From: Candidatus Woesearchaeota archaeon | GTDB lineage: Archaea > Nanobdellota > Nanobdellia > SCGC-AAA011-G17 > VGLX01 | Assembly: GCA_016866645.1 (NCBI GenBank) | Contig: VGLX01000102.1 | Span: forward strand, 1 to 5,278 | DNA: 5,278 bases | Direction of reading: 5' to 3' | Shown here: one piece after another, positions 1 through 5,217 of the stretch | Position numbering within the stretch: the first letter of the stretch is position 1 | How the letters are laid out: every line of letters begins with the position of its first letter | Notes under the pieces: model-generated | Seen by the model: the letters and a program-made list of their open reading frames with translations, nothing else | Told to the model about the DNA's origin: nothing | The model's database searches: none | Translations under genes and position numbers: made by a program

Positions 1-680
1 CAGTCTGATTTGTTTGTAAGTTCCTGGCACATTTTTTCCTCATCGATGTTTCCTTGAGATGAGATTAATGTCTGCTCTCCGGATTTCAGTCGGCTTATGC
101 TGAATATTTCTGGTGTGTTTTGCTCTAACGGAAGCCCGTACAGCACCCCTCCTACGCCTATGCATTTGTCTGACACTCCTTCAGTTGAGAGTGTTGTAAA
201 ACAGTTCTTCCTTAAATCTTCAAATTCAGCATGAGTCATAGTTTCGGGGGCTATGTTAAAACCTTCAAAGCTCATCTGTGCAGAAATATTCCCCAAACAG
301 CCACTAACTACTGTTTCGTTTAATAATCCGGGTTCGCCAGGGCAGATGTTATAAACATATATCGGCTCGTCCAAAAAGTTTCCGAGGTGCAAGCTGTCTT
401 CAGAGTTCAAGGCGTAGAATATGTGGAAGTTAGGGCTTTTAGATTTTGAATAAGCGGTAAAAAGTATGGTAAATTTTTCGAACGCTTCTGAGACGTTGCC
501 ATCCTCTTGAATGACAGAGTTTATGAGCCTGGCAGACTCTATTTCGTAATTTCTTGATAAAGACTTAAAGTCTTCTTTTATCTCCTCTTGCTTTGACAGG
601 TTCACCACACTAGAAAGGCTGTAAACAACGATAGACAGCAATATAACCGCTAATATGTAAATCTGACCTCTCTTATTCAT
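1..680 (-). CDS. Pilin-like N-terminally anchored secreted protein, partial (3' end outside window)
   Basis: An open frame of 226 codons starts at ATG 680 and runs without a stop to the left edge, so the C-terminus is missing. The product begins MNKRGQIYIL and continues with a hydrophobic stretch to about residue 21, then a mixed polar region rich in Glu, Ser and Asn. A short basic head followed by Gly-Gln and a hydrophobic helix resembles archaeal class III (pilin-type) signal sequences, where cleavage would fall just before the helix; it could equally act as an uncleaved N-terminal anchor. The rest would face outside: it holds N-x-S/T sites near residues 62, 121, 131 and 223, and Cys at 113, 128, 160, 173 and 218 that could pair as disulfides. 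A TATA box centred about 27 bases upstream and the absence of a Shine-Dalgarno site fix the start and suggest a leaderless mRNA. I do not recognise a specific family; the secreted location is inferred. Confidence 0.75.
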   Translation of the reverse strand, partial: MNKRGQIYILAVILLSIVVYSLSSVVNLSKQEEIKEDFKSLSRNYEIESARLINSVIQEDGNVSEAFEKFTILFTAYSKSKSPNFHIFYALNSEDSLHLGNFLDEPIYVYNICPGEPGLLNETVVSGCLGNISAQMSFEGFNIAPETMTHAEFEDLRKNCFTTLSTEGVSDKCIGVGGVLYGLPLEQNTPEIFSISRLKSGEQTLISSQGNIDEEKMCQELTNKSD

Positions 681-702
681 AAGAAACTATGAGTTTAAAA
701 AG

Positions 703-720
703 TTTATATAGTTTTTGGAA
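703..720 (-). promoter_or_regulatory. Archaeal promoter (BRE + TATA box) of the pilin-like gene
   Basis: On the minus strand TTCCAAAAAC is followed by TATATAAA (703-710). The TATA centre lies about 27 bases before the A of ATG 680, which places the expected transcription start at or next to the start codon. The element begins directly after the TAA of the upstream membrane-protein gene (721-723), so there is no spare intergenic DNA. Confidence 0.75.
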
Positions 721-1278
721 TTACTTCTTCTCTTCGCCTATGTTCTCAAGCTCAGGTATTTCCCCAGAATCAGGTATTATCCAGTTCACAATCTTCAGAA
801 TCGTATAGACTATTACTGATATCACTACCGCAGCTACGCCTGTGTAAATGTCTATTTTTATTCCTGAATAAATGATTATTATAGTCAAGCAAGCGATTAT
901 GTTAACCGGAAAGTGTGATGACATGCCGAAAGCCAGGTCTTTAGGCAAGGAGTGGAAGAAATCAATAACCGTCAAAGTAACTCCAAGGATGGCTACGGCT
1001 ATGACCAAAGCGCTCTCCAGCGTAGCATATCCTAATTCTCCTTTGTTGTACAAAAACCTTAGCAAGTCTAAGCTTACGAATATTAAAACGAGGTTATTCC
1101 CGAAAGCTGTGTTCCAGCCTAGCTCTTCTGCCTTGTAATAATCCGAGTACAGCTCCATAAGGACTAGCGTTGCTACTAGCGGAGCGAACACCCATATCAT
1201 GTCAGTATGCTTAAGTGGGGCAGTTATTATTTCTAAAGTCCTGTTGTAGACCTCTATACCAATCGGATATATCTGAAT
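721..1278 (-). CDS. Five-helix integral membrane protein, unknown function, probable ATT start
   Basis: The first conventional start is ATG 1200 (159 residues), but it has no Shine-Dalgarno site and the frame stays open back to a TAG at 1303-1305. That upstream stretch reads like protein (IQIYPIGIEVYNRTLEII, then TAPLKHTD before Met) and contains no ATG, GTG or TTG. A site AGAGGTGA (1286-1293) lies 7 bases before ATT 1276-1278, so I place the start there, giving 185 residues. Predicted membrane helices lie at about residues 28-44, 61-77, 88-108, 123-140 and 145-168, ending in an acidic tail (EIPELENIGEEKK). Between helices 1 and 2 is a polar loop, YYKAEELGWNTAFGNN. No catalytic motif is recognisable; I recall similar short membrane proteins in DPANN genomes but cannot name a family. 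It lies downstream of ppsA after a T-tract and just before the pilin-like gene, so a cell-envelope role is possible but unproven. Confidence 0.75.
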   Translation of the reverse strand: MQIYPIGIEVYNRTLEIITAPLKHTDMIWVFAPLVATLVLMELYSDYYKAEELGWNTAFGNNLVLIFVSLDLLRFLYNKGELGYATLESALVIAVAILGVTLTVIDFFHSLPKDLAFGMSSHFPVNIIACLTIIIIYSGIKIDIYTGVAAVVISVIVYTILKIVNWIIPDSGEIPELENIGEEKK

Positions 1279-1285
1279 CCTAACT

Positions 1286-1293
1286 TCACCTCT
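1286..1293 (-). promoter_or_regulatory. Shine-Dalgarno site deciding the ATT start of the membrane protein
   Basis: AGAGGTGA matches the archaeal anti-Shine-Dalgarno sequence and stands 7 bases upstream of ATT 1278-1276. No ATG, GTG or TTG occurs in frame between this site and ATG 1200, which is too far away (85 bases) to be served by it. Confidence 0.65.
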
Positions 1294-1320
1294 TGCTGAA
1301 TACTAATGATACAGGGTTAT

Positions 1321-1328
1321 TCTTAAAC
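1321..1328 (-). promoter_or_regulatory. Weak TATA-like element of the membrane-protein gene
   Basis: GTTTAAGA on the minus strand lies about 26 bases upstream of position 1298, which would give a short leader containing the Shine-Dalgarno site at 1286-1293. The match to an archaeal TATA box is poor and there is no clear BRE. The gene may instead be read by transcription continuing from ppsA. Confidence 0.3.
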
Positions 1329-1347
1329 TTAACCATTCAAAATGATT

Positions 1348-1363
1348 AAAAAAAAGAAAGAAA
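1348..1363 (-). terminator. T-tract terminator after ppsA
   Basis: Directly after the ppsA stop the minus strand reads TTTCTTTCTTTTTTTT with no preceding GC-rich hairpin. Archaeal RNA polymerase stops at such U-rich stretches, so this is the likely end of the ppsA transcript, perhaps with some readthrough into the membrane-protein gene. Confidence 0.6.
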
Positions 1364-1365
1364 TG

Positions 1366-3750
1366 TTATTTCTTCTCGCTAAGCTGCATTATCGTCTTCA
1401 GCACAGCGTCAGGCGTCAGGCTCATGCTGTCGATGCCGCAGTCCATCAGGAACTTCGCAAAGTCCGGGAACGTCGAAGGGGCGTCTCCGCAGATGCCTAT
1501 CTTCTTCTTCTTAGCCTTAGCTACGTTTATCACATCAGATATGAGTTTCTTCACAGCATCGTTTCGCTCGTCGTAGATCGAACTGATGATTGCTGAGTCA
1601 CGGTCCAAGCCGAGGGTGAGCTGTGTCAGGTCGTTGCTGCCTATCGAGAACCCGTCAAAGATGTCGAAGAACTTATCCGCTAAGATGACATTGCTCGGCA
1701 CTTCACACATCATGTATATCTCCAGGCCGTTCTCTCCCTGCTTGAGGCTGTTCTTCTTCATCTCATCGACTACTGCCTGGCCTTCTTTCACAGTCCTCAC
1801 GAAAGGTATCATAGCCTTTATGTTCGTGAAGCCCATCTCTTCCCTAGCTTTTTTCAACGCTTTGCATTCTAAGGCAAACCCTTCCCTGTAATTGGGCGAG
1901 TAGTACCTAGAAGCGCCTCTCCAGCCTATCATCGGGTTTTCTTCCTGAGGCTCGTATAGTTTCCCGCCGATGAGGTTTGAGTACTCGTTGCTCTTGAAGT
2001 CTGAGAGCCTCACGATGACATCTTTCGGGTAGAAAGCTGCAGATATTAACGCTACGCTTTGCGCTAATTTATCGATGAAGTACTGGCTCTTATCCTTGTA
2101 GTCTGATGTTAAACTAGAGATTTTATCCCTCAACGCTTTGTCTTTTATCTGGTCGAACTTCAAGAGTGCTAGAGGGTGTATCTGTATGTGCGAGTTTATG
2201 ATAAACTCTAACCTTGCTAAGCCTACGCCTTCGTTAGGTATTGAGCTGTAGGCGAACGCCTGCTCAGGTATGCCTATGTTCATCATTATCTTCGTCGGCA
2301 GCTTTGGCAAGTTAGTGAGGTCTATCTTCTTGATCTCAAATTCTAATATGCCGTCGTAGACGTAGCCTTCAGTGCCTTTAGAGCAGTCTACTGTCACGTT
2401 TTGGCCGTCTTTTATCTTCTCAGTAGCGTTGTTCGTCCCTACTACGCATGGTATTCCAAACTCTCTTGATATAATCGCGGCGTGGCACGTCCTTCCCCCA
2501 CGGTTCGTGACTATGGCTGAAGCGATTTTCATGACCGGCTCCCAGTCCGGCGAGGTCATGTCAGTTATCAGCACTTCACCTTTTTTGAAATTGTTAATAT
2601 TCTTGAGGTCGAGTATAACCCTTCCTTTTCCAACACCTATCCTCTCGCCTACGCTCTTACCCGAAACGAGGATTGTGCCTTCTTTTTTCACGTTATACTT
2701 CTCTAATGTGGTCTGTTGCTTCTGCGAGTGGACAGTCTCAGGCCTGGCCTGCAGTATATACAGCTTGCCGTCTACGCCATCTTTTCCCCATTCAATGTCC
2801 ATAGGCGTGTATTTGCTGTGCTTGGCTGAGTAGTGCTCTTCGATTATACATCCCCATTCGGCTAGTTTCAAAACCTCTGGATCTGTGAGGGAGTAAGCGC
2901 ACTGTTCTTGTGCAGCAACCTTGGTGTTCTTAGTCCCTTTGGCGTCGTACACCATCCTCATCTTCTTGCTGCCCAGTTTTTTTGAGATTATGGCCTTGAA
3001 ACCTTTCTTAAGCGTGGGCTTGAAGATGTAGAACTCATCAGGGTTGACTGTTCCTTGCACCACATTTTCACCTAACCCGTAAGCGGATGTTACGAACACG
3101 ACATCTTTGAATCCTGTCTCTGAGTCTATGGTGAACATGACTCCTGAGCTGCCTTTGTCGCTACGGACCATCTTCTGGACGCCTATCGAGAGCTTGACTG
3201 AGAAGTGGTCGAATCCTTTGTCTACCCTATAGCTTATGGCCCTGTCTGTGAACAGCGATGCGAAGCATTTCTTACAGGCTTCTATCAGGTCTTTTTCTCC
3301 CCTTATGTTGAGGAAAGTTTCTTGCTGTCCTGCGAAGCTAGCGTCTGGCAGGTCTTCTGCTGTCGCCGAGCTCCTGACTGCCACGTCCACGTTTTTCTGC
3401 TTGTATTCCTTGCAAAGGTCTTGGTAAGCCTGGACTATATCCTGCCTTAAGTCTTCAGGCATCTTAGCAGTCGATATCAGTTGTCTTATCTCTTTTCCTT
3501 TCTGCTGCAGGCTCTTCAGGTTGTAAGTGTTCAAGCCTGACAGTATTTTTTTCATCTTTTCTGTCAGTTTCGAGCTTTCTAAGAAATGCGTGTAAGCGTA
3601 AGCGGTTATTGAGAATCCGTTAGGCACGTTAAGCCCTTTGCTTGTCAGGTTAACGTACATCTCCCCTAAAGAAGCATTTTTGCCGCCCACGATTCCTACA
3701 TCTTTTATGCCCGTCTGGTTAAATCCTAATACGTAAGGGTCTTTTCCCAT
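1366..3750 (-). CDS. ppsA: Phosphoenolpyruvate synthase (pyruvate, water dikinase)
   Basis: Cytoplasmic enzyme that converts ATP, pyruvate and water to phosphoenolpyruvate, AMP and phosphate through a phosphohistidine intermediate. It is the entry step of gluconeogenesis, and in some archaea it also runs in the glycolytic direction. At 794 residues it is full length for the family. The N-terminal ATP-binding domain (about 15-345) contains GGKNASLGE (22-30) and VRSSATAEDLPDASFAGQQ (125-143). The swivelling domain carries GGRTCHAAII with the phosphorylated His at 423. The C-terminal barrel (about 490-790) contains RLSDFKSNEY, ENPMIGWRG, MMCEVPSN, GSNDLTQLTLGLDRDS (704-719) and GICGDAPS (752-759) with the catalytic acid Cys754. 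No active-site motif is missing. The ATG start is supported by GAGAGGTG at 3756-3763, 5 bases upstream. It lies 38 bases after a small gene of unknown function, with which it probably shares a promoter and a palindromic control site. Confidence 0.97.
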   Translation of the reverse strand: MGKDPYVLGFNQTGIKDVGIVGGKNASLGEMYVNLTSKGLNVPNGFSITAYAYTHFLESSKLTEKMKKILSGLNTYNLKSLQQKGKEIRQLISTAKMPEDLRQDIVQAYQDLCKEYKQKNVDVAVRSSATAEDLPDASFAGQQETFLNIRGEKDLIEACKKCFASLFTDRAISYRVDKGFDHFSVKLSIGVQKMVRSDKGSSGVMFTIDSETGFKDVVFVTSAYGLGENVVQGTVNPDEFYIFKPTLKKGFKAIISKKLGSKKMRMVYDAKGTKNTKVAAQEQCAYSLTDPEVLKLAEWGCIIEEHYSAKHSKYTPMDIEWGKDGVDGKLYILQARPETVHSQKQQTTLEKYNVKKEGTILVSGKSVGERIGVGKGRVILDLKNINNFKKGEVLITDMTSPDWEPVMKIASAIVTNRGGRTCHAAIISREFGIPCVVGTNNATEKIKDGQNVTVDCSKGTEGYVYDGILEFEIKKIDLTNLPKLPTKIMMNIGIPEQAFAYSSIPNEGVGLARLEFIINSHIQIHPLALLKFDQIKDKALRDKISSLTSDYKDKSQYFIDKLAQSVALISAAFYPKDVIVRLSDFKSNEYSNLIGGKLYEPQEENPMIGWRGASRYYSPNYREGFALECKALKKAREEMGFTNIKAMIPFVRTVKEGQAVVDEMKKNSLKQGENGLEIYMMCEVPSNVILADKFFDIFDGFSIGSNDLTQLTLGLDRDSAIISSIYDERNDAVKKLISDVINVAKAKKKKIGICGDAPSTFPDFAKFLMDCGIDSMSLTPDAVLKTIMQLSEKK

Positions 3751-3755
3751 GTTTG

Positions 3756-3763
3756 CACCTCTC
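3756..3763 (-). promoter_or_regulatory. Shine-Dalgarno site of ppsA
   Basis: GAGAGGTG on the minus strand, 5 bases before ATG 3750. It confirms the ppsA start and shows that ppsA is translated from an internal position in a longer mRNA rather than leaderless. Confidence 0.8.
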
Positions 3764-3788
3764 TTTTTGTTTCGGTTATTCTTGACAG

Positions 3789-4013
3789 TTAGAACCTGTA
3801 TTTATAGATTTCTACTTCCACAAGGTTGATGAACTGCTTTACTGGCATCTCTGTCTCGGAATTTTTTTGGTATACTTCATCGACTATCCTGTTTATCAGC
3901 TGTTTGTCTGCCACTCCAAGATGCGTCGTTTCTGATAATGTTGTGTGGAAATATTTTTTTATGTCTAGAAGGTATTCTTCTGAAACTTCTTTTTCTAGTA
4001 TTTTTCTTAACAC
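3789..4013 (-). CDS. Small protein of unknown function (74 residues) upstream of ppsA
   Basis: Not recognised. The frame is open from TTG 4028, with alternative starts at GTG 4022 and GTG 4013. I choose GTG 4013 because GGGGTGA (4019-4025) ends 5 bases before it, the same spacing as at ppsA; the earlier starts would overlap this site. The product begins MLRKILEKEVSEEYLLDIKK and looks like a soluble, mostly helical protein of mixed charge with no Cys, no membrane segment, no signal peptide and no clear helix-turn-helix. The C-terminal half (from about ADKQLINRIVDEVY to VKQFINLVEVEIYKYRF) could form two amphipathic helices. It is the first gene of the unit driven by the TATA box at 4063-4070 and ends 38 bases before ppsA, so a role linked to PEP synthase (regulation or binding) is conceivable but rests on position alone. 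If the TTG is used the product is 79 residues. Confidence 0.65.
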   Translation of the reverse strand: MLRKILEKEVSEEYLLDIKKYFHTTLSETTHLGVADKQLINRIVDEVYQKNSETEMPVKQFINLVEVEIYKYRF

Positions 4014-4018
4014 GCGTC

Positions 4019-4025
4019 TCACCCC
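4019..4025 (-). promoter_or_regulatory. Shine-Dalgarno site deciding the GTG start of the small gene
   Basis: GGGGTGA on the minus strand, 5 bases before GTG 4013. It argues against starts at TTG 4028 and GTG 4022, which lie upstream of or inside it. Confidence 0.6.
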
Positions 4026-4038
4026 CAAGGTTAAAAAC

Positions 4039-4055
4039 GTATGATAGTATCATAC
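4039..4055. promoter_or_regulatory. Perfect 17-bp palindrome at the ppsA-unit transcription start: candidate operator
   Basis: GTATGATA and TATCATAC are exact inverted copies around one central base. The site starts 7 bases after the TATA box (4063-4070) and covers the region up to the expected transcription start near 4040, where a bound dimer would block polymerase. This is the usual layout of an archaeal repressor operator. The minus strand continues with GTTTTTAA, so a 6-bp stem with a 5-base loop plus a T-run could alternatively terminate readthrough from pcm. The regulator is not identifiable from this window. Confidence 0.55.
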
Positions 4056-4062
4056 CTTTTTG

Positions 4063-4077
4063 TTTATAAAACTTTCG
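4063..4077 (-). promoter_or_regulatory. Archaeal promoter (BRE + TATA box) of the small gene-ppsA unit
   Basis: CGAAAGT precedes TTTATAAA (4063-4070) on the minus strand. Transcription is expected to start near 4040, leaving a leader of roughly 27 bases that holds the Shine-Dalgarno site of the small gene. This differs from the two leaderless promoters in the window. Confidence 0.7.
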
Positions 4078-4116
4078 AGTGTCCTACTTTTACCCACCAT
4101 TATTAAGAATACTAGC

Positions 4117-4758
4117 TTATGGCTCGTAAGCACCTTTCAAAGGCACGAAAACGAAAAATCCTAAACTTTTGATATCTAATTTGTTACCGGTTTTACGAAC
4201 TTTAAGCATGCGCTGCTCATGCCTGCTGCCAACAGGAGCCACTAAAACCCCATTATCTCTTAATTGCTCAAGCAGAAGCGGGGGAATCTCCCTGCAGGCA
4301 GCAGTGACTATTATCTTGTCATAAGGCGCTTCCTTAGCATAGCCTAAGCTGCCATCGCAGTTAACTACCTTAATGTTTTTCAAGCCAACTCCCCTGATTT
4401 TATCTTTAGACCGATTAACAAGTTCAGGAACTATCTCGGTTGTGAATACCTTGCCTTTGCTACCGACTATATGTCCTATCAAAGCCGCGTTGTAGCCTGA
4501 GCCGGTGCCTGCTTCCAAGACCTTATCACCTGGCTTAAGCCCTAAAGCTTCCAGCATGATAGCGATAGTGTAAGGCTGTGATATAGTCTGCCCATAACCA
4601 ATAGGCAAAGGGATATTAGCATAAGACTCTGAAAGCATCTCATCAGGCACAAACAAATCCCTATGAATTTTAGAAAAAGCTTCCAAAACCTTAACATCTT
4701 TAATACCCTCAAGCTTAAGCTCGTCTATCAGTTTTTCCCTAGCCGCTTCAAAGTCCAT
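4117..4758 (-). CDS. pcm: Protein-L-isoaspartate O-methyltransferase
   Basis: Cytoplasmic repair enzyme that uses S-adenosylmethionine to methylate L-isoaspartyl residues formed by ageing of Asn and Asp in proteins, starting their return to normal Asp. At 213 residues it has the usual length. Visible family motifs are PLPIGYGQTISQP (50-62), which includes the conserved Ser60 of the substrate region; the SAM-binding glycine-rich loop VLEAGTGSGY (80-89); the acidic end of the next strand, TTEIV (96-100); NCDGSLGY (123-130); IIVTAAC (139-145); and the C-terminal strand FFVFVPL. I choose ATG 4758 over the in-frame TTG 4764 because the TATA box is centred about 27 bases before the ATG, indicating a leaderless mRNA, and no good Shine-Dalgarno site is present. 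Its promoter overlaps the end of the upstream repeat-protein gene. It is transcribed separately from the ppsA unit, and no strong terminator is seen directly after its stop. Confidence 0.95.
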   Translation of the reverse strand: MDFEAAREKLIDELKLEGIKDVKVLEAFSKIHRDLFVPDEMLSESYANIPLPIGYGQTISQPYTIAIMLEALGLKPGDKVLEAGTGSGYNAALIGHIVGSKGKVFTTEIVPELVNRSKDKIRGVGLKNIKVVNCDGSLGYAKEAPYDKIIVTAACREIPPLLLEQLRDNGVLVAPVGSRHEQRMLKVRKTGNKLDIKSLGFFVFVPLKGAYEP

Positions 4759-4781
4759 AACCAAGCCTTAAGCTAGAAAGG

Positions 4782-4798
4782 ATTTAAAACTTTTGGAA
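4782..4798 (-). promoter_or_regulatory. Archaeal promoter of pcm, overlapping the upstream stop codon
   Basis: TTCCAAAAG precedes TTTTAAAT (4782-4789) on the minus strand, centred about 27 bases before ATG 4758. The TAA inside the TATA box is the stop codon of the upstream frame (4784-4786), and the BRE encodes its last residues (FQKF). The TTCCAAAA half is identical to that at 713-720. Confidence 0.7.
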
Positions 4799-5074
4799 TC
4801 TGAAACAGTAGTTCGAGAAGTAAGGGATTGCCGGTTGGCTCAAAGAATCGCCTTTAGAGGGCGTATAAGCCGTGTTTTCTGATGTTTGAACTGCGAATGT
4901 TTTCCTTAAATCTTTTATCTTTTTCCTTCTCTGGTTGAGACGGTCTTTGTGCTGGTGATAGTACTGCAATGATAGGACATTATGGCGCTCTTTGTTGTTC
5001 AGGACCCTCTGCCTTGCTTTGGCCCTTTCCCCTTCTAGGTTCTTCTGATACCACAGCCTTCTGGCACCGCACAC
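4784..5074 (-). CDS. Repeat protein, downstream fragment after frameshift
   Basis: This frame continues the protein that enters at the right edge. It has no convincing start of its own: an in-frame TAA lies at 5084-5086 and the first possible start is GTG 5072-5074. Joined to the upstream fragment by one inserted base, it resumes the 15-residue repeat exactly (VCGARRLWYQKN, then LNN, then HQH at 15-residue steps). The repeats end at about KKIKDLRK and are followed by a tail with no repeat, ending SNYCFRFQKF. The tail is not recognised. The whole is strongly basic and probably helical; no function can be assigned. It could be a pseudogene remnant, the second half of a frameshifted product, or an artefact of a sequencing error. 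Confidence 0.5.
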   Translation of the reverse strand: MCGARRLWYQKNLEGERAKARQRVLNNKERHNVLSLQYYHQHKDRLNQRRKKIKDLRKTFAVQTSENTAYTPSKGDSLSQPAIPYFSNYCFRFQKF

Positions 5075-5217
5075 TTTTCCCTGTTATTCTGCCTGTAGTT
5101 TTTCTTGTGCAGGGATGCTTTGTCTTTGTTGTTCTTAGCCCAGGACTTGCTCCTCTCTAATAGTTTTGCCCTGTTTTTCTGATAATAATCTTTTTTCTTC
5201 TGGAGCTTTTCCTCTTC
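4925..5217 (-). repeat. 15-residue (45-bp) protein-coding repeat array
   Basis: Counting through the frameshift from the Leu codon at 5277, anchor residues fall at 35, 50, 65, 80, 95 (Asn) and 110 (His), with aromatic residues at 31, 46, 61, 76 and 106. The consensus is roughly N-[KR]-[ED]-K followed by basic and variable positions, an aromatic, and two residues before the next N-N or K-N. The DNA copies are diverged, so the array is old rather than a recent tandem expansion. The unit at 81-95 has lost its aromatic (Arg91). Confidence 0.7.

Noticed and set aside
872..1138. Plus-strand frame of 88 codons opposite the membrane-protein gene.
   Set aside because: Antisense shadow; the minus-strand frame has coherent transmembrane helices and a ribosome site.
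1286..1336. A 16-codon frame from ATG 1336 (MVKFKNNPVSLVFSKR) ending at TGA 1286-1288 inside the Shine-Dalgarno site, as a leader peptide or as the true N-terminus of the membrane protein by frameshift.
   Set aside because: It has no Shine-Dalgarno site, no slippery sequence and lies partly upstream of the likely transcription start. The ATT start needs fewer assumptions.
2372..2833. Long plus-strand open frame opposite ppsA, with others at 1342-1596, 1586-1891 and 3205-3450.
   Set aside because: These are antisense to well-supported ppsA codons, have no promoter or ribosome site and give low-complexity Ser/Leu/Pro-rich products typical of shadow frames.
4055..4102. A 16-codon frame from an ATG near 4102 (MVGKSRTLESFINKKV) on the minus strand between pcm and the small gene.
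   Set aside because: It crosses the TATA box of the ppsA unit, is very short and has no ribosome binding site; probably chance.
4830..4880. Possible RNA gene around the GC-richer stretch near 4830-4880.
   Set aside because: I found no tRNA T-arm consensus, no cloverleaf pairing and no RNA-gene promoter.
4799..4882. Plus-strand peptide-like stretch (ESETVVREVRDCRLAQR...) opposite the tail of the repeat protein.
   Set aside because: No start codon or ribosome site and it stops within about 28 codons; likely chance, although the minus-strand tail here is itself unrecognised.
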